Positions 1 through 13,191 of a stretch of 64,000 bases of DNA are shown here, piece after piece. The notes under the pieces are model-generated. The model made no database searches. It worked only from the letters and a program-made list of their open reading frames with translations, and was not told where the DNA came from. The DNA is from Berghia stephanieae (lineage: Eukaryota > Mollusca > Gastropoda > Nudibranchia > Aeolidiidae). The first letter of the stretch is position 1, and each line of letters opens with the position of its first letter. Both the position numbers and the translations under genes were made by a program. The stretch is from NCBI GenBank assembly GCA_034508935.3, contig CM067444.1:75209367-75273366 (forward strand). The letters are read 5' to 3'.

Positions 1-890
1 ATCACAATTCATTGCCATCAATAATTTAATTCTCGTTTTTAAAATAAATTAAATTTGCATTAAACTGGGTCATCCTGACATCATACTTAGTTGAGGGGAA
101 GAATCACAATGATAAGATATATTAAAACCATGATACAAGAATCATCTTCTTAAATAATTCATGTAGGCAAGAGGAGATAAAAAAAAAACAGAAACAAAAA
201 CAAAACGACCACCCAATCTAGAAATCTATCATCGGAAGCGTTCGCATTCGCCGGCCATCTTCTTGATATAACATTGCACGCGTGCGCTGTTTATTGAAAC
301 AAGTCAACGTCCGGTAAGGGGCAGGGAACTCACGATTCTCAATATGTAAAACACCAGAATGTCTCTGACACGCGCCATGTTTTTCCAGGGGCCTCAATTA
401 GGACAGTTTTCAAGATCCCAAACCAGAAAAGGCTAATGTTTATTGCTGACGAATTATGGAAAGCCACGAAATAACGAAGATTTAAAAAAAAGGAATCGCC
501 AGAAGGCAAGGAAATAAGAACAAGATGGTTTGCCAAATGAAAACGATGGCACTACTGATAGCGAGTGAGGAAAAACCCACTACCTGAAGTTGTGGTAAAT
601 TGGGCAACCTAATCGACTGAGGTAAAGTAGTCGATTGGCAAAATTACAGGAAGTTTTATATTTAGACATCAAAGGTAAGGAATAATACGATGAAATATGT
701 GAATCTGTTCCATAAATTAAACCATCTAAAAGCGCTTTAAACTGAGATGTCCTGCTCTCTCTTCTTCATTTTTTATATTAATCTCACATCCATAAACTCG
801 GAATCAAAAAATAAAAATAAAATAGGAATGAACAGTTTGACATTTGAAGAATGCGTTGGTCAATCTTTGTGGAATTTATAAAGCGGGAGA
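1..890. other. No gene seen
   Basis: Mixed AT-rich sequence. A short CpG-richer patch lies at 235-315 (GCGTTCGCATTCGCCGGCC). No repeat or exon recognised. Confidence 0.6.
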
Positions 891-894
891 TAGG

Positions 895-920
895 AATAAT
901 AATAATAATGATAATAATAT

Positions 921-1011
<91 letters not shown>

Positions 1012-1033
1012 TATAATACTAATAATAATGATG

Positions 1034-1123
<90 letters not shown>
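895..1123. repeat. (AAT)n microsatellite
   Basis: About 230 bp of AAT/ATA triplets with two short interruptions (TGATATAATACT, and AAAATAAT). The open frames here (poly-Asn, poly-Ile, poly-Tyr) are artefacts. Confidence 0.95.
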
Positions 1124-1418
1124 TCCGAACACGAGACGGAAACTTTGGTACTTTGTATCAGTGGTGTCTACTTTATGCACTTGTTTTAGAACTATAACTT
1201 TTTTTGATGGTTCGAAGCAGCCGGATTTTACCACTGTGATTTGGATTGGACTACACATTCTAAATACAACGCATGCATAGTACATTATTTTATCCACAAG
1301 AGCCACGTCTCCAATGAGCAAGGCAGTTTGTGGCCCAACGTTCAAAACGATGTTATGCCGGAAAGAACTTGCACTTGGAAATTGAATTTGTTGACATCCA
1401 AACATGTGAGACTTAGGT

Positions 1419-1420
<2 letters not shown>

Positions 1421-1505
<85 letters not shown>

Positions 1506-1509
1506 ATAA
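1421..1509. repeat. (AT)n microsatellite
   Basis: Alternating TA repeats with occasional TT or AA breaks, about 90 bp. Confidence 0.95.
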
Positions 1510-1514
1510 ATATA

Positions 1515-4500
1515 ATCTTAAATAGCAAAATAAAATAATAATAACTAAAATAAAATGCCAGATATCTGATCATTTTCAATTTTAATCTAATTTACAATTG
1601 GTTTTCTCTGATATAATATCAGGTCAGGCGGTGGCTAACCTATCTAGCTTTAAAAATTATCCAGCCATCTCAAAAAAATCCAAATTTTCTAGATACGCAT
1701 CGTAGGTGATTGAGATAAAATAGCGTCTGATGGTCATAATAACACGGTTAAATGTCTTCTAAACAAGACGGAAACACCCTCGGTTATACGCTCTCAATTT
1801 AACAGCTGACCTTTTGAAATGGGCAACTTTCCAATGCTGGAAATGTTAAACAACATATTCTCCTGGTCTGCCCTGCCTAAACGCCAATAATCACCATTCT
1901 GGCTAAGGCCTTTGTCTGACTATGACATCAAGCTGGTGGCTGGTTTAGGATAGATCACACCTTGAGCCCCGTGTGAGAGGAAGATATCAACGGCCATTCA
2001 CCTTTTTCCTACCTTTGAAAACAAACAGCTGGACACGGGCAACATTAGACAGGCCTTACAAGACTCATTGACTCATTACACCAATGGTCCGAGATTCTCT
2101 CTATTATGGATTTTCGTTCTTTTCAAGCATATAGCATGAAATCACCAGAGATAATGTTAACACGATTCCAGAATGATACAACCCTGGTACGGACAATGTG
2201 GAAAGGTAAATGGAGCTGAAAAACAAAAAACACGATTCCTTCGTTATAGTATTTCCTCTTCTTGGTTTAAATTTGAAAAAACCCCTTAAGATTTATAAAA
2301 TATTTACTTTACTCTGCACCCAAATTGAAGTCATATTGCTCCACAATTGACGAGACATCATTTTCTTATGATCAAAGCTTTTAAAAAAGTAATACAGGTT
2401 GCTATTATCCAAAAAAATTTGAATCATTGAAAGAAAAAAAAGGAAATTATAGAGACGCCATTTCAAGGTAGACAAAAGCTAATTCGTATGTGTAAAACGA
2501 AGAGAAAGAAGAGATATTGGTATAGACTGTTCCTACTGCTTATTAATTTAAAAAGAAAATGCCGAATTATGCGTTGATATTGACATTGGATAGGGAAAGA
2601 CTTAAAAAGAGTAAGAACCTGGTTTTGATTTTAGCCCTTTAGATCATTACGATCTATTGCAGGAGTTAGAAATATAATGTACACTTGCAAGCTTATTTGC
2701 ACCGTGTCGGAAAAGCTGGAGACCTTACACAAGGAATCATGACGGAGTTTAAGTCTCGTAAATTTATTGGTAAAATGTATTCCTATGGGTGGTTTTAAAA
2801 TATAATAAAGGATACAGGGAATGTTCCATTCAAATGCGTAGTGAGCAATGCATGTGTCTTTGTCAAGCAGAATGAAATCCAAGCAATCATTCTACTCTCT
2901 CCCCAAGATTGGAACGCCACAGTGGGATGAAACCCCGGATGAACTTAAATATCACCGCCACCTCAATCGGAAAATATATCCGGATGAACCAGATGCCGAA
3001 AAGTGTATTTAAAACTTAAGATGATTAAAAATATAAAATCCTGATTTAAAAAAAAAACAACTTAATGCTATATTCATCCTCTCCAAGATTACAAAATATA
3101 AACTCAATCCGACGGAATATTCCAGGAAAGTGCTCTAATGACTCATGTGAAGGACACGCATTTTCTATAGATATCCCAACCTTCCGGAACCACCTTCCAA
3201 AAATACTTACGACATTGTCGGACGATATTTATAAAGCATCTTATTACTATTTTTTTTTGTCTCGAAATAACGTGTGTAAATCGCGCTGAGCACCTCCTAC
3301 TCGTAAATGCAATTTTCACCATCACAATAAATTCCCGAAATAATACAGTTTGGGGACGGCAAGTCAAAATAATTCCATCGATCACCCTTCTAGGGAAACA
3401 TGACGTTCCGGAACAGCAAGAAAAAGACAAATTATGACAGTTGACCTATTAAGGTACCTCTCAAACTGAGCAGAGGGTGAAAAATATTATTTGTAAATGA
3501 TGTAATGCAGATGGATTGATAACATCTCTAGCTTTGAACTGTGGAGGAAAACCAAGAAGTGAAGAGATGTTAAAGAGGACAATGACTATAGACATACCAT
3601 TGGAAGTGAACGATCAAGTGTGTAACCAGGCAGGCTCTTAATTGGAATTGTTAGGACAGAAAAAGGGCCAGTAAGTAACATTGGAGACGACGAACGGCGT
3701 TTAGGGGTGAGAGAGGCGGGATTGTTCTGGCTTTAACTAATGCAGACGGCCCATGACCAGATGCTCTGGAGACTAATTATTGCAGCTCATGTGCCAACAG
3801 GTACCAAGAATATTAAGTAAGTACGGCAAAGGCAAAACGAAAGCAGCATGAGTTGTTATAGATCTTAGGAAAATAACAGTGCAAGACCAATTCTAAAATA
3901 GTTACATTGGCTAACGGCTGAGAAGTGTATTGATTACGTAATTAAGAACAATACGGAAACCGAAATACAATTATCAGTCGACAGAATATATAAAATATTT
4001 ATAATGTCACCTGAAATACCACACTATTTTGGTCTCCGGCCTCTTCCAAATGCTTAAAATATATTTTTTGCACTCTTGCGTTTTTGGAATTCATTCTTTT
4101 CGCATTCGTAAGCTCGTACATCTATTGGAAACACGTCAGAAATTCTAAAAAGCAAGAGGGCAATACTCTTAAATTCCCTTACGCTCCCTTTAAATATATT
4201 CATTAGTTTTTTTAATGTTTGCCCGATATAGCCACTCATACCTGTCCATATCAATAAGCGTAATCATATATGAGTTATCACCCATCGCTTTAGACTGTGC
4301 GATTCTTCAAATAAAACAAAACAATTCCCAAAAAAAGAGTAGCACATGTGCTGGAAGTACTGAATCAATTCAGAAAGAAAACACCACCATAGAAATTATG
4401 AACTTTTTTTTATCTCATTTAACCATTACATTTAACCTTTGATGACCCCAAAAGCTTACTCGACACTTCCTACAATAATTACATATACCTGTTCAGGAGG

Positions 4501-6580
4501 GAATAAGCCAGCGCGAAGAGTCGATGGCACCCTCTTGAGCTCTTGGTGCAAAGAGAAAATCGCTGAGGTCAAGTGGTCTGAGAAATAAAATTATGATGTC
4601 CTTGTAGAAAGTCGGCAGAGCTGTTACACCAGTGGCACTGAGTTGTCGACGAGAGAGGCGTTCCCAATTAAGCCAACACAACTTTATACTGTATAGAATG
4701 GTACTCACTAAATGCGATAAACTTGTCAAGTTATGCAGGAATCTGGCCATCGTTGAAGTAAACAGTGGAACAAGTTGATGGGTAGATATCGAGGGGAAAG
4801 ACCGGATATAGTAACGAGGACATTCAGTGCTATATTATGATAACAATGAGACTGTACTCGGGTAAAATTGCTCTCAATTTCACGGGCTTGCATTATACCG
4901 TTAAGCACTTTCCTATGTCCATGTCCTCTTCAACCACTTGCCATAGTGATATTTTGATCGACGATCTATTTTTACTCTTTTAACGTGATTTTTATTTAGA
5001 GAAGAGATATGATTTTGCATTTGCAAAGCTAATAATTTAATATATGCCACATGATTCATCTCAGAAGTAGGTCGATTGAAGTCCAATAAATCATCGTAAG
5101 TAAATAAAATGGAAATGGTTTTTATTCAAACGATGGTTAAATGAAATATGAAGATATCATATCAGACACTCTAATCGTTTATTCTCCCATTCCTCTTAAC
5201 CAGTCCTTTAGAGGCATTAGGGCCACGAAGCCTGGCTTTTTTGCAGCATTAAACAGACAGTAATAATTGTTTGCTACACTTTGGATAAGATGCTATATTA
5301 CCGCAAAGTACGTTCTGCAAGACCAAATGAGCCAAGTCATCCTTCACCGCGGAAAAAAGAGAGAAACTGTGCACAATGTTTTTTCTAACTGTCGGAGTGC
5401 CGCATTCCTCTAAACAAAAGATTAATCCTCAATGTTTCGCAAATATGTTCAAGGAATTCATTGATAAGATTAAATAAATATATTCTGTTTATGAAATATA
5501 TCCAGCAGACAATGAGATAATTGTGTTGTTTACAAAGTTTCAAAAGCTACTTCAAAATTTTAAAACATGCTTTGTAAGTTAATTTAGTCCGCTATTCCAG
5601 TACGTCACTTATAATTACAATATAGATGTCGTAAATCATTGTAAAAAACTCACCATATCTGAGATCAACTGAACAATAAATGAGAGCTCAACTATTGCGA
5701 TTTTGTAAGCTCTTGACTGGATTACGTGCCGATTGAGTTAAGTGCTTTACATTAGCATGAAGGCTTTGTCATACTCTGAACGAATTCCGTCCAGGGTTTA
5801 CAAAGTAATTTAGATACGATCAAAAGGATTCATTTTGTCTGTGACCATTTAGGTCAAGAAAAAGAAACAAGTAGGCCTGAAAACACAAAAATCGCGTAAG
5901 TAACTACGAAGCTCCTGAAGTCGTAAACAACATTTAACCTGACGATAATACGCAACTTGACGTATTCTATCGTTACTTGGTTAAAAAAAAAAAAATTTTA
6001 TCATTTTGTCTAGAAAATATTATGACAATTTTTTACAGACAACCACCAGATTGTCAATAATTCTTAAACCTGACACCTCTTTTAGAATATGACTCTTACT
6101 TCACTTTTGTCTCAGGGTTTTGTTAAATGAATTTTTCTGACGCATTATTGCGTTACACATGATTCTGAATTCCATAGTATGTGAAAGCATACCGATCGTA
6201 CCAACCCTTTAGTTTTTCTGATATTTTCTGAGCGTTTTAGAGGGTACGATAATATTCTTTCAATACCTTATACATCACATTATATTGAAACAGTAATGAT
6301 AAACGTATCACATTTATTTTTTATTATAACAACCATCGACACTAATCGTGTTCATATCTCACTGATTTCAAATATTTCTCGATGAATAGCTTGAAAATTC
6401 AAATGACTCCATTCAGCACGTCATCATACAATATCGTCGCCTAGGCATTCCATGAAGAATTAATATAGAGAATATATCAAACAAACGTCTTCTGTCAACA
6501 GAAATTCCCCCGTATTGTCCGAAATGATCGAATTAGGGGCTAATTAGCTTGCCCACCCCCTCCCCTCCAAATAAAAAGAA
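1515..6580. other. No gene seen
   Basis: AT-rich DNA with no recognisable exon. Short open frames at 2,293-2,882, 3,065-3,430 and 4,054-4,908 lack domains, cysteine patterns or splice context. A weak LINE C-terminus-like stretch was noted at 3,600-3,840 but not accepted. Confidence 0.6.
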
Positions 6581-6582
6581 AA

Positions 6583-6665
6583 AAAAAGAAAGTGTCTGAA
6601 ATGGGGCTGGAACCTGGGAACTTCCGGGCCACAGTGCATGCCTTAACACCTTGGCCACCTATAAA
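6583..6665 (-). mobile_element. tRNA-like SINE head, minus strand
   Basis: Minus strand: ATAGGTGGCCAAGGTGTTAA, GGCATGCACTGTGGCCCGG, then AGTTCCCAGGTTCCAGCCCC (B-box-like). It is followed by an A/T-rich GAAAG stretch. The form resembles a tRNA-Leu/Ser type head but cannot fold as an intact tRNA. Confidence 0.5.
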
Positions 6666-7407
6666 AATTGACTAAGCTCAGAAACTTTCTTTAAGCGTAG
6701 CCCTCTTCAAATTCCGACCTGATGCTTCCTACACATTCGATCACAAAATGCGACGGCGACCACCACCAAGAAAGTGAGCAATGAGTTTTACATAAAAGTA
6801 TTATGTACAACCAATGAGATCATTAATAGGGAACAAACATGTGATGTAAAAAAATGGTTCCAATCTTATTGGAAGTGTAAAATCACTCTTCTGGAGGACT
6901 GTTTTCATATCTTGTTAATTGATCTTCTAGATTCAGAGAGACGGCATCTAATTTTCTAGTCTACATGTTATGCTGATCGTCAATAAATTATCCATCCTCG
7001 CTCTTTTACGTCCCGTAATCTTAATAATATGCCTATCTGCTACCAAAAAAAGCAATCCCACCTTATGATTCAATTTTATTATTAGTCCTCCGAAGCACTA
7101 GTTACAAACACACTTTAAAGGATTTTGGAACCTGAAGGTAGAAAGTGTGACATTACTTCTCTGCCCTATTGTTATCTGGGAGTACAACTAACGATAACTC
7201 ACTTTCACGTTCCTTTAATGATCGTATACGTGCCTTGTGGAAGTATCAGGCTATGAGTTCACAAAGGCTACACATCGCCACATTCTCTCGAATCCCGTAT
7301 GCTATGATCTATAGAAACAGAGTTAAAATAATGAAATTAATATCATGAACCAAAAGAGAACAACGGGTGCCAGGGTATTTTCTCAATGAAATGAAACAAT
7401 GCCGAAA

Positions 7408-7480
7408 GTGGAACTTTAAACCTGTGCCTGCTGGTGTTAGTTAGTGCAATACCTTATCCATTCAACCATCTCGCATAGAT
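7408..7480 (-). mobile_element. tRNA-like SINE head, minus strand
   Basis: Minus strand: GCGAGATGGTTGAATGGATA (A box TGGTTGAATGG), AGGTATTGCACTAACTAACA, then CACAGGTTTAAAGTTCC (weak B box). No tail recognised. Confidence 0.5.
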
Positions 7481-7521
7481 CAAAGAATATATCTGATCCC
7501 AGTCGACGCGTCTTTCCTGTT

Positions 7522-7766
7522 GAACTCTGAATTAATAAAAAAAAAAAACATTAAAAATTTTGGCCAGAAAACTCGTCCTCCAAATATCGACCAATGAAAA
7601 TGACCCTCATCCAATCGATCAAAAGCTCTCAAACCTGGGACTTTGATAAAGTTCCAGGTTTGACGGGGTTGAATAAGATAAGGGCCATTTCAATCACGTG
7701 ATATAAGAAGGACGAGTTTTCCGGCCAAAATTCTTTTAATTTTGTTTTTTTCAGAGTATGGCTGTA
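7522..7766. mobile_element. Fold-back MITE family F1
   Basis: Left arm TTTTGGCCAGAAAACTCGTC, right arm GGACGAGTTTTCCGGCCAAA, with outer ends GAACTCTG and CAGAGTATGGCTGTA. The inner arms CTCTCAAACCTGGGAC and GTTCCAGGTTTGACGGG are only partly palindromic. Same family as 46,281. Confidence 0.85.
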
Positions 7767-7828
7767 TTGTTGCTCAAGGCAAGATGTTATTTCACAAACC
7801 AATTGCTAATGATAATTACAACGCTGAT

Positions 7829-7922
7829 TAAGCAGGCAGGTAAAATAACCTTGATGATATGATGATCATTCATAAATATCAAGCATATCTACCTGCCAAG
7901 GTTGTTTTATTTCGTTTGCTTG
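7829..7922. repeat. Imperfect inverted repeat
   Basis: AAGCAGGCAGGTAAAATAAC at the left and CCTGCCAAGGTTGTTTTATT with GCTTGA at the right are imperfect inverted copies around a 30-bp centre. Possibly another small MITE; single copy seen. Confidence 0.4.
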
Positions 7923-8699
7923 ATACCCTGGAATAACCAAATCAAATTCATCTAAGGATTTATTCATGTCTATATCATTAATATTATGTGTTTTCTCCAC
8001 CTCCTCCTACACCTTGCCAAATTAGTGTGCATGAATGAAATTAATATGTATTTTTGATACACGCTATGATAATTATTATTGATAATCATAATAATATTAA
8101 TGTTATAAACGACATTCCATTAAATGACATAAGTATGATCATAACGTAAGGTTAATTGCAGCCAAAAACACAGCCTACTTTTATCGAGAAGCTCATGAAG
8201 CTATATGAAATTGACTTCCACCTCAGGTCGTAAAATACGATTGCACACAGGAACAGTGATGCAAGCACGGGCAGAATCATGCAATATTATTTTATTTTGG
8301 ATTTTAAATATATCAATAATATGCTTGATGAAATAGCGAGCTTGCAACCTAAGATTTAAGTGTTTGACAGATTGATTAACTTTCGCATATTATGGAACTC
8401 AGAATAATGTGTGACGCATTGATGCTGTCTCAAGACTGATGAAATTATCAAACTCTTAAAGATCCACTGGCCTAACACAACAAGTTTATGGAAGACCACA
8501 ACCCAGCAACCAGCCGAGGAAGAAATCTGCCCAGAAAATGGAGTTGAGTAAGACACCTCGTACGGGACAACGCAACCAGGTATGCACTTAAATAGAACCC
8601 CGAGGAAACGATACAAAAGAAACATCTGGAGATATGACCTGCTGAGTGGGTTTTTTATACCATGCCAACATCTCTCAAATCTATTCTTCATATATACAT

Positions 8700-9300
8700 T
8701 TATGCCTAAACCTTTTACTTCCAACTTAAATTGGGATTGGCGAAGGAGGACTCAAAATTAAAACTCAACAACAAAGTGCGCATGTGGGAACAAAAGGATA
8801 AAATTGAACTTCCCGATATCGAAAGCATGCTAACCTCGGAGTACCTGAGCCAATTTGTGCAAATAGTCTGATCAAATAGAAATACTCTCGTTCGGCAATG
8901 GCAGCAACTTCTGATGATTTCAAACCGCAATATGAAAATCTATCGAGTCCGCAAATTCCTCTTTCTCACTTGTGAACCGCCATGAACCCACTCGGCAGCT
9001 GTGTCGCAATGCAACGGTCAACCAGATGCTCTGCGGGTTCAGACGTATCTACAACGAGTGCAAGTGAATTAAGCCACCAGCCCCACTGATGAAAGATGAC
9101 TGCCGTAAACAGGGCCTGGACCCCAATCTGTTGGCTGCCACAAAGTGTCTCCTCTTCAAAGGGCACACATTTGGCCATTTCGTTGAGCCCTAAACATCAC
9201 CTAAACACGAGTGAGGTATTAAGAAACCCTAAGAGGACGAATATTTTAAACAGTCTTGGACAAAAAGAACGGGAAACTTGTATTGTGTGAACTAGAAAAT
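8700..9300 (+). pseudogene. Decayed coding-like relic, unidentified
   Basis: Successive plus-strand stretches read like protein: DSKLKLNNKVRMWEQKDKIE at about 8,750, VRQWQQLLMISNRNMKIYRV at 8,890, NQMLCGFRRIYNEC at 9,020 and GLDPNLLAATKCLLFKGHTF at 9,110. They lie in more than one frame with about three or four breaks. I do not recognise the family; an old mobile-element protein is the most likely source. It looks broken. Confidence 0.35.
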
Positions 9301-9459
9301 TTGGTTTCTCGTGGTTTGCTGGTGAAAATCAATGAAGCAGTATGAAGTCAAACTGTGGAACTGGGCTTTATAAAAATACACGCAAGCAATATCATATAAA
9401 CATAAACATAAATGAATATTTATATTTTATTTTTACTCTCTCGAAGACCAGTATTCATC

Positions 9460-9660
9460 CGCCATCAACTGACCGGACCTATTTCATTGCCAAGTCGGCC
9501 GCCGCCGACCGGTCGTGTTATACGATTATGCACGCAAGAGTCAAGAATACCTAACACAACTGTGTTGTATGCGCAAGCATGCGTACGTCCTCCCCTGTCC
9601 ATTGATCTATGAGCGCGTGGATTTCATTAGCATCGTTTGCCGGGCAGCCATTCGCTTCAT
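9460..9660. other. Small CpG-rich patch
   Basis: In otherwise AT-rich DNA this 200-bp stretch is rich in CG (GTCGGCCGCCGCCGACCGGT) and includes GCGCAAGCATGCGTACG and GAGCGCGTGG. Two short open frames cross it but no domain or splice context supports coding. It may be a regulatory element or a relic; function unknown. Confidence 0.4.
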
Positions 9661-9904
9661 TAGTCTGGAAAAATACATTGCACCGTAAAACCAGTATGTT
9701 ATTTATTCAGTTCTAGCATATGTTTACTTTTTTTTTTCTCTCCCGAGGCATTATTTATTATCCTTCCTTATCCGATTACCACCCACCCATAGCATAGATA
9801 CTCCAACCCACCACCCCGAATATCCATTCACTTGGTAGTCGCAAGCGATAAAAGCTGCAGTGCAAAGGTGAATTGTGTATCGTTGACTTTCCATTCATTC
9901 GGTC

Positions 9905-10530
9905 TTATCTTATGAATGAACGAATGAATGGATGGATGGATGCCTGTATGTATGGATAGGGTAGAATGAGATGATAGAACCACGTGCAATGATTCCAGTG
10001 AAATGATGGAATGAAGGAACTATGTGGCTGGTCGTATGGTTGATGGATTGATGATGGATGGAATGGATGTGTGGAGGGATGGATACATAGATGGCTAGAT
10101 CGATTGATAGGTGGATAGATGGATGAATAGATAGATTGATAGGTTATTGAATTGGTGGACTGATAGATGGAATGAAAGATGGATGGATAGTTGGATGGCT
10201 GATTGGATCAATGAATGGATAGGCCGATTGATAGGGTTGGTAATTGAATAGATGGATGAATACATGGATGGATAGTTGGATAGAGCATTGGATGGATAGA
10301 CGGATGGGCCAATGGATGAATCAATGGATGGATAGACGGACGGATCAATGGAAGGATAAATGGATGGATCAATGGATGGATAGACGGATGGATAGACGGA
10401 CGGATTAATGGATGGATCAATGGATAGATAGCGGATGGATCAATGGATGGATTAATGGATGGATAAACGGCTGGATCAATGGATATATAGATGGACGGAT
10501 CAATGGATGGATAGACGGATGGATGTCCGA
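9905..10530. repeat. (GGAT)n-type tetranucleotide array
   Basis: Degenerate GGATGGATAGAC/GGATCAATGGAT repeats, densest at 10,240-10,530, with a looser flank of GATGGATTGATG type. The minus-strand frame through it (10,606-10,208, Pro-Ser-Ile-His repeats) is a consequence of the repeat. Confidence 0.9.
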
Positions 10531-10609
10531 ATAACACCAGACTGACGCTGTAGAACACATATGTGGCCAACCACTTCATAACAGCAGTGTATCGGTGTGA
10601 TTTCAATGT

Positions 10610-12980
10610 TGAAAATTGAATTTATGGTGCAAAATATGGGAATTTAAATTTTAAGTGTTACGGAGAAGAATCAATATCGTTCCTGAAAGAGACATTACCA
10701 AAATTTCTTTAATTCCGACCATTTTTTTCATCCCTACATAATACCGCTTTAAGGCGCGGGATCACATATTTTACCTTAATTATTAATACTGAATTCATCA
10801 CGTTTTCATTGCGTCAAACTTCATTTTTTATATGAGATATAAATATTTATTTATAATACCCGTTATTATTTTGGAGCAAGTCTTTTATATACGAGAGATA
10901 TAACAAAAGAAATTGCTATCGTATTGATCAGGAAATTTTTACTTCCTCAATCTGTTGACATTTTTTTAACGTCTTAACGTTAAAACTATTTGGGCTCATC
11001 TCGATTTATCGATTAGGATATAAGATTCTTTGGCCAAAATATGAAAAATGCACAGGAATAAAAATACTTAAGTAAAATTTGGTCCAAATTCTTTACCCTC
11101 CTGCTGCTTCATTAAATAACTCAATAGAGCCATTAAGACAAATTGTCTCAAAATTATTGTAGTAGTTCGGTAGGTATGACAAGGTACATGAACTTTGATT
11201 TAAACTGAAAATATGTTTTTTGGGGGTTAAAGCAAATACCTCCATTTAGGAGGGCGAAGATTTAGATTTTTGCACTCTTGCTTTTTGGAATTCCGGACGT
11301 ATTCTTAATTCCTAAACTAGTTTTCGAGTGTGCAGTGGGAACGAAACTCGGATTCCACTAAGCACGTGTTTGAGAAATACTTCAACGTTTCTGATTTCGT
11401 TTTTTACTCTCATTGAAAGACATATTTACAAAACAATGTTTAAATGATACTGCTTATCCTTTGATATATTTACTTACAATTTAACCCCTGACGATCTGAC
11501 GTCACCAAATATCGTTGTTGTAAACGTGATATCATTTTTACTATTAATGGGGACGGATAGAATATTTTTGTTTTTTAAACTTAATCTTTAAAAAAAATTC
11601 TTAGTTCGTATAATGTTGACTTAAAACTACATTTTCTTAATCCAGTGATTTCGACATAACACTAGAAGGACGCGGTGGGTCACAAATGACTCGACAAGCA
11701 TGAAACGCTAACAGATAAGACATCAAGGTGGTGCCATTATACATCCATTTTTCTAGCTTCTGCCCAGGCTTACCCCATCTACCCAGGACCCTCGCCAGAC
11801 AATGATGTGTCTTTGTCTAGACTTATGCCTACCAGAGGACATCATCAATCTTCTTGATGTCACAGTTCCTCGTGGTGACCCACACATCCTCAGGTCATGA
11901 TCCTCCCCAGGGGGATCTAGATCTGGAGGGCCAGACAGGGATTTCGCCCCCCCCCCCCCCTCTTTCCCCGCCCCCCATACCCTCTCATCTTATTCCACAC
12001 AGACTCAACAATGTACACGATGAGATCATAATATCAATCATTACAGTGGAAGTCGCATAAAACGACGTCGTTGACATTGAAACGTGTCTCTTAAAATACT
12101 GGGATATCGGTAAGATTAACTCAAAATATAACATCATAGATAAATTGCTATCGTGTCCGGATTTTTTTCGAAAGTCAAGCGCTGGTGAATATGGCCTGTG
12201 ATCCAATGGTTAACCTGAACTCAATTCGTATCGTAATTTTAAATTTTCCTACTAAGCAATGGATGAAAATGAATGTTACACCCTCAATAAGGCACAAGAA
12301 CATGTTTCGAGTTCAAAAGTCTTTTTCAGCTGACAAGTACAAGTAAAACGGTAAAACTGCAAGTTAACTCTGAAAGACGGGCGAAAAGCTTTCTCCGTGT
12401 CCATAAAGAATTGTAAAAAGATCTTAGCTAAGTATCCACTTTGACTCGTTTTAACATTGCGTCTTTAAAGTACGGTAATATATACATAGCAAGCTTAGTG
12501 ACTCGCGTGAGGTTGAATAACTAGCTGTAGGCCTTGACAGATAACCTGACAAGGCTAACACTAAAAGAAGGACAACTGATAGCCTATTATGACAAACCAC
12601 TTTTCAAATAATGAAATGTACCCGAGAACAGATTGAAAGATGCTAGAAATTTGAGATGAACTCAATATAGAGACAAAAGGAGAACGTTCAAGATGGAGAT
12701 TAAAAGAAACAACACGACGTTGTATGTGTGATACTAAACTGCTAGAAGCTGTGGATTGTAAAGAGTAATAAATAAAAAAGAATATAACAGCTTCAAAATA
12801 GAACAAACAACCGAACACAGAATGTTTTGGGCTCAAAAACTTCTTCAACCAATAACAAAAATAATAAAAACATAAATACATCACTTAACCCCAAATAGAC
12901 GGATATTTATTAGTTCATACATATCAGTCGGACTGACCAAGACGCCCACGTGAGGCTCTTCTACTGGGAAGGTCTCGTGA
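10610..12980. other. No gene seen
   Basis: AT-rich with two solo F5 termini and a polyC tract at 11,947-11,960. The open frame at 12,561-12,884 (minus) has only phenylalanine/serine-rich text with no domain. Confidence 0.55.
10733..10775. mobile_element. F5 terminus, solo
   Basis: CATAATACCGCTTTAAGGCG and CGGGATCACATATTTTAC match the right terminus of F5. A similar terminus lies at 11,655-11,692 in the same orientation; no opposite end was found between them. Confidence 0.45.
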
Positions 12981-12984
12981 CGGT

Positions 12985-13030
12985 CCACCGGTTCGAAGGC
13001 GAGTGTCATACTACAAGATCACAAAGCGGA
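12985..13030 (-). mobile_element. SINE-A head fragment, minus strand
   Basis: On the plus strand: GGTTCGAAGGCGAGTGTCAT, ACTACAAGATCACAAAG, the reverse of a SINE-A head. It stands 0.1 kb from the split SINE-A copy but in the opposite orientation. Confidence 0.55.
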
Positions 13031-13124
13031 ATTAAAAACTAGAGATAAATAACTAGATAATAACTAGATGAAGAATATTAGGTTTCGAGTCAAAATAATA
13101 GGAGTTAAAAAGTAGAAGTTTGTT

Positions 13125-13181
13125 TCGGTTTTTCCAGCTCCTTACTCAAATTCTCTCACCGTACTCATGTGTAAAACGAAT
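13125..13181 (+). mobile_element. SINE-A copy, left part (split by the RTE LINE)
   Basis: This has the SINE-A body (TTACTCAAATTCTCTCACCG, then GTGTAAAACGA), ending at the 11-bp duplication. The copy resumes at 15,626. The tRNA-like head is absent or too diverged to see. Confidence 0.8.
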
Positions 13182-13191
13182 TCTTCTTCTT

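Noticed and set aside
3600-3840. Possible C-terminal end of a LINE reverse transcriptase (plus strand, DQMLWRLIIAAHV)
   Set aside because: The stretch is short, interrupted by stops and has no accompanying RT motif.
10208-10606. A 132-codon frame of Pro-Ser-Ile-His repeats
   Set aside because: It is a translation of the GGAT tetranucleotide array.
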